IMG/VR virus record: IMGVR_UViG_3300006923_000027
Span: 1-56,225 of that record
DNA from: a virus
DNA length: 56,225 nt
Direction: 5' to 3' (one strand)
The notes under the pieces are model-generated. The model worked only from the letters and a program-made list of their open reading frames with translations. It had not been told where the DNA came from and searched no databases. Below, in pieces: positions 6,372 through 12,951 of this stretch. The translations under genes were made by a program, and so were the position numbers. The number at the start of each line of letters is the position of its first letter. Position 1 is the first letter of the stretch.

Positions 6372-6437
6372 TTACCCCCTACGGGGGTAACGCATGCTCA
6401 CACTTGAGTTGACATACGATTGAAACCGTGTTATATT
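6372..6437 (+). promoter_or_regulatory. palindrome plus promoter, unit 13 (RNA 1)
   Basis: Palindrome at 6372-6390 (TAC centre), -35 TTGACA at 6409-6414, -10 TATATT at 6432-6437 with upstream TG, spacer 17. Module length is 66 nt. No ORF follows; the unit makes structured RNA 1. Confidence 0.88.
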
Positions 6438-6443
6438 ATTATC

Positions 6444-6760
6444 GTTAGTGCGTTGTACCAACGTGCGATAAGAAGTTTTTTAATTTTTCTTCCTTAGAGT
6501 TCTTGAATAATAAATTAAAATTAAACTAATTTTTATCTTCGATAAAGTCTTTTAATTTCTTATTTAATAACTCTCAGTGATAAAAATTAAATTAAAATAT
6601 GCTTCTTGTGCCATCTATTTTAAATAAAGAGGCCAGCGTAAGCTGGCAAGTTAAACTTTCCAGAAAGAAAACATCTCTGCATTTAAGATAAAACTTAATA
6701 TATCTCTTAGTTTTTTAATAAACATCCTTTTGGTTAGAGATATATTAAGTTTTATCTTGA
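6444..6760 (+). ncRNA. structured RNA 1 of a three-copy family
   Basis: No open frame lies between the promoter and the next palindrome. The predicted transcript starts near 6444. P1 is GTGCGTTG-TAC-CAACGTGC (6448-6466). P2 is closed by AAGAAG (6470-6475) and CTTCTT (6602-6607), with nested AGAGTT/AACTCT. P3 is GCCAGC-GTAA-GCTGGC (6632-6647), a GNRA tetraloop. P4 is a perfect 23-bp stem (6685-6707 with 6736-6758) whose loop holds AGTTTTTTAATAAACATCC and a CC-TTTT-GG mini-hairpin. The same order of helices recurs in RNAs 2 and 3 with compensatory changes. It matches no RNA class I know. Function is unknown; separate promoters suggest high, regulated expression. Confidence 0.85.
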
Positions 6761-6825
6761 TTACCCCCGTAGGGGGTAACGCATAACCAAAGCAACTTGA
6801 CTCTAGTCTACTAACATGTTATATT
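6761..6825 (+). promoter_or_regulatory. palindrome plus promoter, unit 14 (RNA 2)
   Basis: Palindrome at 6761-6779 (GTA centre), -35 TTGACT at 6797-6802, -10 TATATT at 6820-6825 with upstream TG, spacer 17. Module length is 65 nt. Confidence 0.88.
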
Positions 6826-6831
6826 ATAATT

Positions 6832-7185
6832 GTAAGGATCGACACCTAGATAGGGTTTATATATCAATAACTAGATAGTGTCTACGGACACACACAAAAA
6901 CAAATACAGTTGATCCTTACTCTGTGTTTTAGTGCGTTGTTACAACGTGCGTGTACACGTTCACAAAATCTTTCTTTAATTGCTAAAGATTTGTAAACAA
7001 AACAATAAATTTTCTTGTCACAATTAAAGAAAGATTTAGTTTAACCAGTCCCGCATCCCAGCTTCTTTTAAAATTAAAAAGCAGCTTCCCTTCCAGGAAT
7101 CAAATTAAACAAGATCAAAACTTAATATACTATCAGTTTTTAAATAAACAACCTTTTAGGGATAGTATATTAAGTTTTGCTTTTA
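6832..7185 (+). ncRNA. structured RNA 2, with extra 5' domain
   Basis: The longest of the three RNAs. A 5' extension (P0) is closed by GTAAGGATC (6832-6840) and GATCCTTAC (6912-6920), and contains GTGTC-TACG-GACAC (6878-6891) with a UNCG-type loop. P1 is GTGCGTTG-TTA-CAACGTGC (6932-6950). P2 is a perfect 17-bp stem (6966-6982 with 7021-7037). P3 is AGCT-CTTTT/AAAAG-AGCT (7060-7086). P4 is 19 bp (7116-7134 with 7161-7179), with loop AGTTTTTAAATAAACAACC and a CCT-TTT-AGG mini-hairpin. No ORF is present. It is flanked by palindromes at 6761 and 7186. Confidence 0.85.
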
Positions 7186-7250
7186 TTACCCCCTACGGGG
7201 GTAAAGCGATACACACACGTATTGACACAACATATCATATATGTTATATT
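7186..7250 (+). promoter_or_regulatory. palindrome plus promoter, unit 15 (RNA 3)
   Basis: Palindrome at 7186-7204 (TAC centre), -35 TTGACA at 7222-7227, -10 TATATT at 7245-7250 with upstream TG, spacer 17. Module length is 65 nt. Confidence 0.9.
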
Positions 7251-7256
7251 ATTATT

Positions 7257-7534
7257 GTTGGTGGTATGTTGTTCCGACATGCTAGTATTATCTTTTAAAT
7301 TAACGACCGTTAATGCAAATGTGATTTAAAGATCATTCTGATTTTTAAACTAAAATAAACACATTGCGCAATCACTTTCGTTAATTTAAAGAACCCAGAA
7401 GGAATCACAGCTTTAAATTAAAATGTAGCTGCGGCCTGCCTGGAATAAAACCAAACAAAACACACTTAATATATATTTCAGTTTTTAAATAAACAATCTG
7501 CCAACAGAGAAGTATATATTAAGTGTGTTTTGCA
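7257..7534 (+). ncRNA. structured RNA 3 of the family
   Basis: The shortest copy. P1 is GTATGTTG-TTC-CGACATGC (7264-7282); against RNAs 1 and 2 its pairs have changed on both sides (G-T to A-T, C-G to T-A), so pairing is kept while sequence is not. P2 is 14 bp with one bulge (7291-7305 with 7379-7392), with nested GTGATT/AATCAC. P3 is CAGCT/AGCTG (7408-7431). P4 is 24 bp with one G-T pair (7456-7479 with 7509-7532), with loop AGTTTTTAAATAAACAATC and a TCTG-CCAA-CAGA mini-hairpin. Confidence 0.85.
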
Positions 7535-7553
7535 TTACCCCCGTAGGGGGTAT
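7535..7553. repeat. terminal palindrome without a promoter (copy 16)
   Basis: The last palindrome (GTA centre) ends in TAT instead of TAA. No -35/-10 pair follows at the standard spacing. It marks the right end of the battery; I found no further copies to the end of the window. Confidence 0.85.
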
Positions 7554-7629
7554 TACTTCATTCTTGTAGTTATATCATTTTATTTATGTAGTTTGTTCAG
7601 ATAAAATAATAAAGTAAAGAATGAAGTGA
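7553..7629 (+). other. long-range hairpin in noncoding DNA
   Basis: TTACTTCATTCTT (7553-7565) can pair with AAGAATGAAGTGA (7617-7629), 13 bp with one G-T pair and a 51-base AT-rich loop. No promoter or ORF is evident inside. From about 7630 to 7740 I see no further gene or obvious structure. Confidence 0.4.
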
Positions 7630-7743
7630 TGTATATTAAAAATCAATATAGGCGATCATATATGCGTTTATATTCCTGCACAAATTTTTCAGGTGGGTTA
7701 TGTACGCACACAAGAAAAAGGTGGTAAATATAAGCCATATTGC

Positions 7744-7772
7744 TTGACAAGGGATAGAATATAGGTTATTAT
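7744..7772 (+). promoter_or_regulatory. promoter upstream of a noncoding stretch
   Basis: TTGACA at 7744-7749, 17-bp spacer, TATTAT at 7767-7772. No palindrome is present. Transcription would start near 7779, about 175 bases before the next ORF. Confidence 0.55.
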
Positions 7773-7778
7773 TTATGT

Positions 7779-7945
7779 ATAGCGAATTGAACGTCACTTT
7801 TCAAGATTGTAGAAATACTATAAGAAAGAATTTAAGTATTCCTATTAAGAGATGTGAGACACACAAAGTGATGATCAATCAATGATAAAAACAATACAGA
7901 ATATAGAGGGTTTAATTTATTCTGTATAGCCTTTCACACTTTGGA
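7779..7945 (+). ncRNA. possible structured leader or small RNA
   Basis: It follows the 7744 promoter. CAAAGTG (7864-7870) pairs with CACTTTG (7937-7943) and encloses ATACAGAATA/TATTCTGTAT (7894-7903 with 7918-7927). This is either a 5' leader of the 7955 ORF or a separate RNA. It does not share P1-P4 with RNAs 1-3. Confidence 0.45.
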
Positions 7946-7954
7946 AAAACATTT

Positions 7955-8179
7955 ATGAATAAAAATAAACCATCATACAGATCAGATCAATTAGGTATAC
8001 ATGTGCGTATCTGTTTAATGTTATTGCAAGGTTTATTATTAAGTTCATTATTGTTTTATGGGGGTATTAGTTTTTATAAAAGTGTAAGAAAAGAAACGAT
8101 TAAATTGATGTATATAAATTATATAAAGGGGAAGTATCAAACGATTATTAAAATAAATGATATGTTGAGTCTGTTATAG
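7955..8179 (+). CDS. possible small membrane protein (74 aa)
   Basis: Residues about 19-41 (CLMLLQGLLLSSLLFYGGIS region) form one membrane segment after a short basic N-terminus; a Lys/Arg-rich tail follows. The ribosome site (TTGGAA) is weak, and the ORF lies in otherwise noncoding DNA between two RNA structures, so it may not be translated. Confidence 0.45.
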   Translation: MNKNKPSYRSDQLGIHVRICLMLLQGLLLSSLLFYGGISFYKSVRKETIKLMYINYIKGKYQTIIKINDMLSLL

Positions 8180-8206
8180 TATAGAGATTCCATATCAGTT
8201 TTTTTT

Positions 8207-8307
8207 GGGCATACAAAGAAATAGACATTTTTCCTTTTTTAGAAGTAGTGATTTAAAAAAATAAAACAAAAATAATGTTTATAACTCTTTGTATGCCCTT
8301 TTTTATT
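8207..8307 (+). terminator. long-loop terminator
   Basis: GGGCATACAAAGA (8207-8219) pairs perfectly with TCTTTGTATGCCC (8286-8298), followed by a run of T. The 66-base loop is unusual. It could close the transcript started at 7744. Confidence 0.6.
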
Positions 8308-8657
8308 ATAAGCAGAAATAAATAAAGAGTCAGAATAAATAAAAAAATAACAAATAAATCTTGAACGCTCTTTATAAAAAATCTAAAGAAATTAAAACGG
8401 GATATAAAAATATATATATAATATACATGAGAGGCATGAATAATAAATAAAGTATATCATGTATATATATAATACATCATAAAAAATACAAGAAAAAAAC
8501 TAAGAAAGTATTTGCCTATTTATAATAGGGGGGATAAAATAAATAAATAGGCTATTAATGCAGAGTAATGGAAAGACAAATAAATTCACATACGTGCGTG
8601 TGTGAATAAGAAATAAGTTTATATACATACACATGTGTGTACACATAAGGGTCAAAT
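8308..8657. other. gene-free AT-rich stretch with small palindromes
   Basis: No credible ORF. Inverted repeats: GCCTATTTAT (8514-8523) with ATAAATAGGC (8543-8552), and TTCACATAC (8585-8593) with GTGTGTGAA (8598-8606). Alternating purine-pyrimidine tracts occur near 8400-8475 and 8620-8650. It may hold the promoter of the 8658 operon, but I cannot assign one. Confidence 0.4.
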
Positions 8658-9056
8658 ATGAATGAAATGTTATTTTTAATTGTTGAGGGAATAGATTTAA
8701 ACCAAGAGTATTATGGTTTTGATGAACCTGATGATATAGAACATAAAGTAATGAAGCATTATGAATCATCAGAAGAATTTTCAATTGAAATAGACAAAGA
8801 AGAAATTGGTGCTTATTATTTAAAGAGAAGAAATATAAAACCTTTGCATATAGTTTTTGATAGGGGTTGGATTATATTTAAAATAAGTCAAGAGGATTTA
8901 TCAAAGGATATGTCAAACAAAGACTATATATCAGATTTTGTATTATCTTTAATTATATTTTTAAAAGCAGAGAAAGAGAGACAAGAGGAAGAAAGAATAA
9001 GACTTGCTGAGGAAAGCAAGAAGAAAAAAGAGATCCCTAACTTTGAGTGGTTATAA
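8658..9056 (+). CDS. unknown 132-aa acidic protein
   Basis: ATG follows AAGGGT. The product is acidic, with a C-terminal charged helix rich in Glu/Lys/Arg (KAEKERQEEERIRLAEESKKKKE). No motif is recognised. It is the first gene of a three-gene run; its stop overlaps the next start (TAATG), so translation is probably coupled. Confidence 0.8.
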   Translation: MNEMLFLIVEGIDLNQEYYGFDEPDDIEHKVMKHYESSEEFSIEIDKEEIGAYYLKRRNIKPLHIVFDRGWIIFKISQEDLSKDMSNKDYISDFVLSLIIFLKAEKERQEEERIRLAEESKKKKEIPNFEWL

Positions 9057-10060
9057 TGATAAGCAATGATTTAGAAAATAAATTTGGCATAAATAAAACA
9101 AAGCAGGCTGTGGGTAAAGCTGGCAATATGAGGATAAATAATTTAATTACTTTATATGAAGACTTTGAGCGATTCTTATTAAGAGAGATATATGAGAATT
9201 TTTATTATGAGAAATATGTATATTTAGAATTATCCGAGAAGTATTATTATGTAAAGGATGGTTATTATTTATCTTCAACGGAAGTTGAGAGCTTAGTAAA
9301 AGAAGTTTATTTAACAACAGATTATGTTTCAACATCATATGATAATGTTGGTCAATCAAAAACAAAAGATGAAGAAATAAGAGAAGAGGGTATGAACTTA
9401 TTATATAATATATTTTATGTTCATGTTGAGCAAGGATATTATTTTTATTCTAAGTTAACCGATAAGGAATATGAGCATAGAAAGAGATTATATAAAATAG
9501 AAAAGAAAGAGGGGATAATAAAGGAGTCATCAGACATAATAGATGATATGGATTGGTTAACAAAAGAGAATAAATTTTATTTAAAGGAAATGGAATTAAC
9601 ATCTTATTATTATAGATCAGGAGAGATATTAAATAAGCTTACAGAATCTATCTTTAATTGGACGAGATCAGAGTATGGGTTATATATTAAAATAAAAGAT
9701 ATCAGGGGTGCTACTGTAGAAGAAAGAGGGTTACAGCTACATTCAGGTAAAACAAAGATAATGGGAACAAAAGAGATATATCCTATAGCAGAAGAAGATC
9801 AAATGATATATTATGTTGATATAGCTCTTTTAAAAAATTTGTCATACGATTGGATAAATAATAATTTAAATCTCTGTATGAATAAATGCTTGGGACATAT
9901 GCTAACAAAAAACCCTAGAATGGTTGGGTTTTACTTTGGATCATATTCTTATTATTCCTTACCCGTTTGGTCTGACATCTGCTATGATATATATAATAAA
10001 ATACTTGAGGCTAAAGTAAATACAATTAAACTCCCAAACAATGAGGTTCTTAATGACTAG
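9056..10060 (+). CDS. unknown 334-aa protein
   Basis: I choose ATG 9056, overlapping the previous stop, over GTG 9047. The product is very rich in Tyr and Glu, with no signal peptide, no evident membrane segment and no recognised catalytic motif. Its length and central position make it the main product of the 8658-10511 run. A long antisense frame at 9147-9365 is a shadow. Confidence 0.82.
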   Translation: MISNDLENKFGINKTKQAVGKAGNMRINNLITLYEDFERFLLREIYENFYYEKYVYLELSEKYYYVKDGYYLSSTEVESLVKEVYLTTDYVSTSYDNVGQSKTKDEEIREEGMNLLYNIFYVHVEQGYYFYSKLTDKEYEHRKRLYKIEKKEGIIKESSDIIDDMDWLTKENKFYLKEMELTSYYYRSGEILNKLTESIFNWTRSEYGLYIKIKDIRGATVEERGLQLHSGKTKIMGTKEIYPIAEEDQMIYYVDIALLKNLSYDWINNNLNLCMNKCLGHMLTKNPRMVGFYFGSYSYYSLPVWSDICYDIYNKILEAKVNTIKLPNNEVLND

Positions 10061-10511
10061 CATGAAAAAGAAATTATCAAACATTCTTGATGATAAAATA
10101 AAAGGTGTAAGATTACATTTCTTAAAAAGAAGCAACGGAACAATTGAAAAATTTATGGAAGGTATAAACTATATAGCAACAGCTCATGAAATTAAATATA
10201 AAATTAAAACAGATAAATCATATACGAAGATGATTAACTTCCTATCTATACATAAATTAGAAAATACTTTGTTTGAATACTATGATGATCCTATTAACTT
10301 ACAAAATCAAATGGCGATGGTTACAGCCTTTAATGCCCTTGCAATTAATGCCGAATCAAATAATGATTCTCAAAAAGAGGAAAATTTAAATATGCTGTTG
10401 GCTTATCATAGTATAGCAAGCTCTGATATAGTTAATATAATAACCGAGTGGAAACTTGACCCAAACTTAGATGATGAAGCTCTTGTTAAAGCATGTCAAC
10501 CAAAGGATTAA
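10053..10511 (+). CDS. unknown 152-aa helical protein
   Basis: Start at ATG 10053, with GAGG six bases upstream inside the previous gene, giving an 8-base overlap. The N-terminus is basic (MKKKLSNILDDKIKG) and the rest looks all-helical. No recognised family. It is the last gene of the 8658 run before a tiny Cys-rich ORF. Confidence 0.82.
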   Translation: MTSMKKKLSNILDDKIKGVRLHFLKRSNGTIEKFMEGINYIATAHEIKYKIKTDKSYTKMINFLSIHKLENTLFEYYDDPINLQNQMAMVTAFNALAINAESNNDSQKEENLNMLLAYHSIASSDIVNIITEWKLDPNLDDEALVKACQPKD

Positions 10512-10512
10512 T

Positions 10513-10608
10513 ATGATTAAAATTAAAACCTGCCCATACTGCGATTGCGATCCTTGTGATTGTGGCTGGGGTAACTTATATTTATTTATTAAGGAGATAC
10601 TATGTTAG
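10513..10608 (+). CDS. 31-aa cysteine-rich peptide
   Basis: ATG 10513 follows AAAGGA; stop TAG at 10606-10608 overlaps the next gene by seven bases. The peptide has the cluster CPYCDCDPCDCGWG, then a hydrophobic end. Five cysteines in ten residues suggest a minimal metal site. It resembles truncated zinc-ribbon tails of phage proteins. Translation is supported by the ribosome site and by coupling to the next start. Confidence 0.55.
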   Translation: MIKIKTCPYCDCDPCDCGWGNLYLFIKEILC

Positions 10609-10856
10609 TATTAACAGGAGCCACTTACGCTCTTAAAGCTATATTCTATGTGGCTATATTTGTTTTATTATCCGAACACTTTAAAAGAAAAGAACAACAC
10701 TATGATAAAATAGATAAAACATTAGATGACTTTATTAAAAACTATAAAAAAAATGCCAATAAGATTATTTTTTCTAACTCCTTTTTTGATGATATTACTG
10801 AAGATATCCCTGCTGGATCACAAATTAAAAATGATTCTATACTAGATAAAGACTAA
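10602..10856 (+). CDS. 84-aa membrane-anchored protein
   Basis: AAGGAG precedes ATG. Residues about 5-26 (TGATYALKAIFYVAIFVLLS) form a membrane segment, followed by a charged, probably cytoplasmic tail. The tail contains DITEDIPAGSQI, which resembles IIQDIPPHSMI in the next gene. This suggests the two products share a short motif or partner. Function is unknown. Confidence 0.8.
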   Translation: MLVLTGATYALKAIFYVAIFVLLSEHFKRKEQHYDKIDKTLDDFIKNYKKNANKIIFSNSFFDDITEDIPAGSQIKNDSILDKD

Positions 10857-10890
10857 CTTTAATTCTATTATTTATAAAAGATTCTTTGCT

Positions 10891-11370
10891 ATGCTAAGAA
10901 TTAATGACAAAGAATTAAAAGAATTTATTAAAGACTTTCAAGATAGTCTGCATTATCATTGGTCTGAAAACGTTCTTAATCAATCTTACGGCTATGAAAT
11001 AATTCAAGATATACCACCTCATTCTATGATAAATAACTGGAATAAAGAAGTATACTTTCTATTTAATGTAGATGATATATACCAACCTAACATAGGTTAC
11101 TATATTAAAAAACAAATTCTTATGGACGGCTTTGAAGAATGGCTGGATCAATCTGATAAATCAACTGACGACCTAGTTAACTTATTATATATAATTAAAC
11201 ATACCGAACAAAAAATAGACGAAGAATGGGGTGACGATATCTTTGAAAGAATTCTGGTTAAATATATAGACTGGATTAGAAACCAAATGAACAACGGTGC
11301 AATCTTTGCTATACCCCTAACTATTAAAATAGAATGGCACGATAAATATTATAAGAATAAGAACAAATAA
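10891..11370 (+). CDS. unknown 159-aa protein
   Basis: The start at ATG 10891 has a poor ribosome site. The product is acidic and Trp-rich (HYHWSENV, NNWNKEV, EEWLDQ, DEEWGDD, IDWIRNQ). It shares an IxxDIPxxSxI motif with the upstream membrane protein. No enzyme motif is seen. It is the last gene before the repeat-rich noncoding segment. Confidence 0.75.
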   Translation: MLRINDKELKEFIKDFQDSLHYHWSENVLNQSYGYEIIQDIPPHSMINNWNKEVYFLFNVDDIYQPNIGYYIKKQILMDGFEEWLDQSDKSTDDLVNLLYIIKHTEQKIDEEWGDDIFERILVKYIDWIRNQMNNGAIFAIPLTIKIEWHDKYYKNKNK

Positions 11371-11938
11371 CTTTTTTTACACCAAAACACTTTTTTTACA
11401 CCAAAACACTTTTTTTCAGAGACCAAAGTGACTTTTTCTCAAAAACCGAAGTGGTTTTTTCTCAGAATTCGAACAGTATATAGAACATAAAAGATTCTTG
11501 AACTTTTTTACACCAAACCAAAAATAGTGCGTAGGGTTGTATTTCCCACAGGTCAATTTTTAAACCTTTTTATATAAGAAAAAACGGAAACTCAATTTTT
11601 TTTACATGATTTTTTTTTGAGGTTTTGCATATAAGATTTTATGTAGTTGGTGTATGGCTTAAAAGCCAAGTGTGATTTTTTTTACATGAAATTTTTTATA
11701 GTTTTTATATATAAAAAAGTGGGTTCAAAGTGGTTCAGAGGGTTCGCTTGGGTTCGAGTGGGTTCAGAGTGGACAAAGTAGGTTTAAGGAACTAAAGAAA
11801 CAAAAAGAAATATTAAGGGATTAAAGTAATCGTAAATATAATAAAAAGGAGTTGAACATTATGTCAGGATAAAATTAAAATAATTTATGGAAAGAAGTAA
11901 GTTCGAGTAAGTTCATTAAACCAAAGAGGGTAATAGTT
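11371..11938. repeat. gene-free repeat segment, candidate origin or partition/regulatory site
   Basis: There are 568 bases without a credible ORF. First come tandem copies of ACTTTTTTTACACCAAAAC (starting 11370 and 11389, degenerate third at 11408, another near 11502), then T-tracts with ACATGA. Next are five GGTTC boxes starting at 11722, 11732, 11741, 11751 and 11761, and two GTTC boxes at 11901 and 11911. The 9-10-bp spacing puts the boxes on one face of the helix. AT-rich DNA beside phased iterons is typical of origins or centromere-like sites, but an operator array is equally possible. Confidence 0.6.
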
Positions 11939-12178
11939 ATGGAAGACAAAAAAGAAAAAAATAAACAAGTTTGTTCGTTATGTGGAAAGGAAGTAGTTCC
12001 GAGGGTTGATAATGAAAATCATTGTTCAGTAGAGATCACACATCATTATGGTTCGCCTAAAGATGGTGACATTTTATTATATGATGTTTGTATTGAGTGT
12101 GTTGAAGATATATTTAAAAATGCGATTCCCTTGAGAAAAAGATCAATTTGGGAAAGAATAATAAAGGATGTGAAGTGA
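11939..12178 (+). CDS. 79-aa zinc-ribbon-like protein
   Basis: ATG follows AAAGAGGG. CxxC pairs at Cys12/Cys15 and Cys51/Cys54, with Cys29 and two His between, suggest a four-Cys zinc site. The C-terminus is basic. It is the first gene of a long tight run (11939-14930); its stop overlaps the next GTG start by four bases. Function is unknown, possibly nucleic-acid or protein binding. Confidence 0.85.
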   Translation: MEDKKEKNKQVCSLCGKEVVPRVDNENHCSVEITHHYGSPKDGDILLYDVCIECVEDIFKNAIPLRKRSIWERIIKDVK

Positions 12179-12546
12179 AAGACAAAGATATAATTTTAGC
12201 CGAAACAAAAGAATACAAATCGGCATTGGAAGAATTTAATGAGGTAACTGATAGACCGATATGTATTTTCATATATAATGAAGGTTCTTCTTTATCTGAA
12301 AGGATAAAAGTTTTAGATTTAGAAGAGGGGCTAGACAAAGAAGAGTTAGGTGAGGGTGGAGTAATGGTTGCTTGTTTTAATAAAGAATTAAAAGTTAAAA
12401 CAAAAGATTGGTTAGAGTGGGCTATGAATATAGCTAAAGAATGGAGATTGCAAGAAGAAGTAAAAACTTGTTATCACAAACATATTTCTGATGGTTATTC
12501 AGAAGAAGAGTCAGCCAATATGGCTTTATATAATTGGGACATTTAA
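12175..12546 (+). CDS. unknown 123-aa acidic protein, GTG start
   Basis: GTG 12175 lies six bases after AAAGGA and overlaps the previous stop as GTGA; I prefer it to TTG 12148. The product is acidic, with a helical C-terminal part (EWAMNIAKEWRLQEEV) and a YHKHISDGYSEEESANMAL segment. No family is recognised. Confidence 0.8.
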   Translation: MKDKDIILAETKEYKSALEEFNEVTDRPICIFIYNEGSSLSERIKVLDLEEGLDKEELGEGGVMVACFNKELKVKTKDWLEWAMNIAKEWRLQEEVKTCYHKHISDGYSEEESANMALYNWDI

Positions 12547-12558
12547 AAGGAGAACAAA

Positions 12559-12732
12559 ATGGAAATAACGGAAGAATTAAAAGATGGAATTATCAGCTAT
12601 GCTATATATGAGTTACTTCATAGAATGAGGGAGGCTGATTATGAGAATTTAATAGACAGTCATCCTGAGTTAAAAGAGTTATCAGATGAAGAAATAGTTG
12701 ATATTATATTAAGTATAGCAGAAGAATTTTAA
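12559..12732 (+). CDS. 57-aa acidic helical protein
   Basis: ATG 12559 follows AAAAGGAG; TAA at 12730-12732. The product (MEITEELKDGIISYAIYELL...) is predicted all-helical and acidic. It fills the gap between its neighbours with normal spacing on both sides, which supports it as a real gene. No recognised family. Confidence 0.75.
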   Translation: MEITEELKDGIISYAIYELLHRMREADYENLIDSHPELKELSDEEIVDIILSIAEEF

Positions 12733-12753
12733 ATTTTACAAAGGAGAGAAGGT

Positions 12754-12939
12754 ATGACAAAGTGTGTAGTTAAAGTATATTGGGGTAAAGATCAGCCTCT
12801 TAATAAATCAGAAGAATATTATATAATGGATTTAGAGATCAGTTATAATCATGGTGTAGAGAGTATACATGATCAGATAAGTAGAAACCTAAACAATCAT
12901 TCGTGGACATCTTGTGAGTGGCAAATAATTTATATTTAA
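12754..12939 (+). CDS. unknown 61-aa protein
   Basis: A good AAAGGAG precedes ATG. The product alternates hydrophobic and polar residues (CVVKVYWG, EYYIMDLEI, CEWQIIYI), consistent with a small beta-sheet domain. No cysteine motif is seen. It sits in the tight 11939-14930 run. Confidence 0.78.
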   Translation: MTKCVVKVYWGKDQPLNKSEEYYIMDLEISYNHGVESIHDQISRNLNNHSWTSCEWQIIYI

Positions 12940-12951
12940 AAGGGGGGAAGT

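Noticed and set aside
6685-7532. Long inverted repeats as insertion-sequence ends
   Set aside because: No transposase ORF lies between any pair. The arms form local stems 60-80 bases apart, and the loop, not the ends, is conserved.
238-7553. Repeated palindromes as a CRISPR array
   Set aside because: The repeats are 19 bp, spacing is irregular and gene-sized, both orientations occur and no cas genes are seen.
238-7553. Palindromes as the terminators of the units
   Set aside because: They have no following T run, and most units carry a separate gene-specific hairpin upstream. Fixed spacing is to the downstream promoter, not to the upstream gene.
238-7553. Integron-like attC cassette array
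   Set aside because: No integrase is seen, and each unit has its own promoter and terminator. The palindrome lacks the bipartite attC layout.
8500-8784. Minus-strand ORF across 8.5-8.8 kb
   Set aside because: It spans AT-rich palindromes and the start of the 8658 gene, and has no ribosome site.
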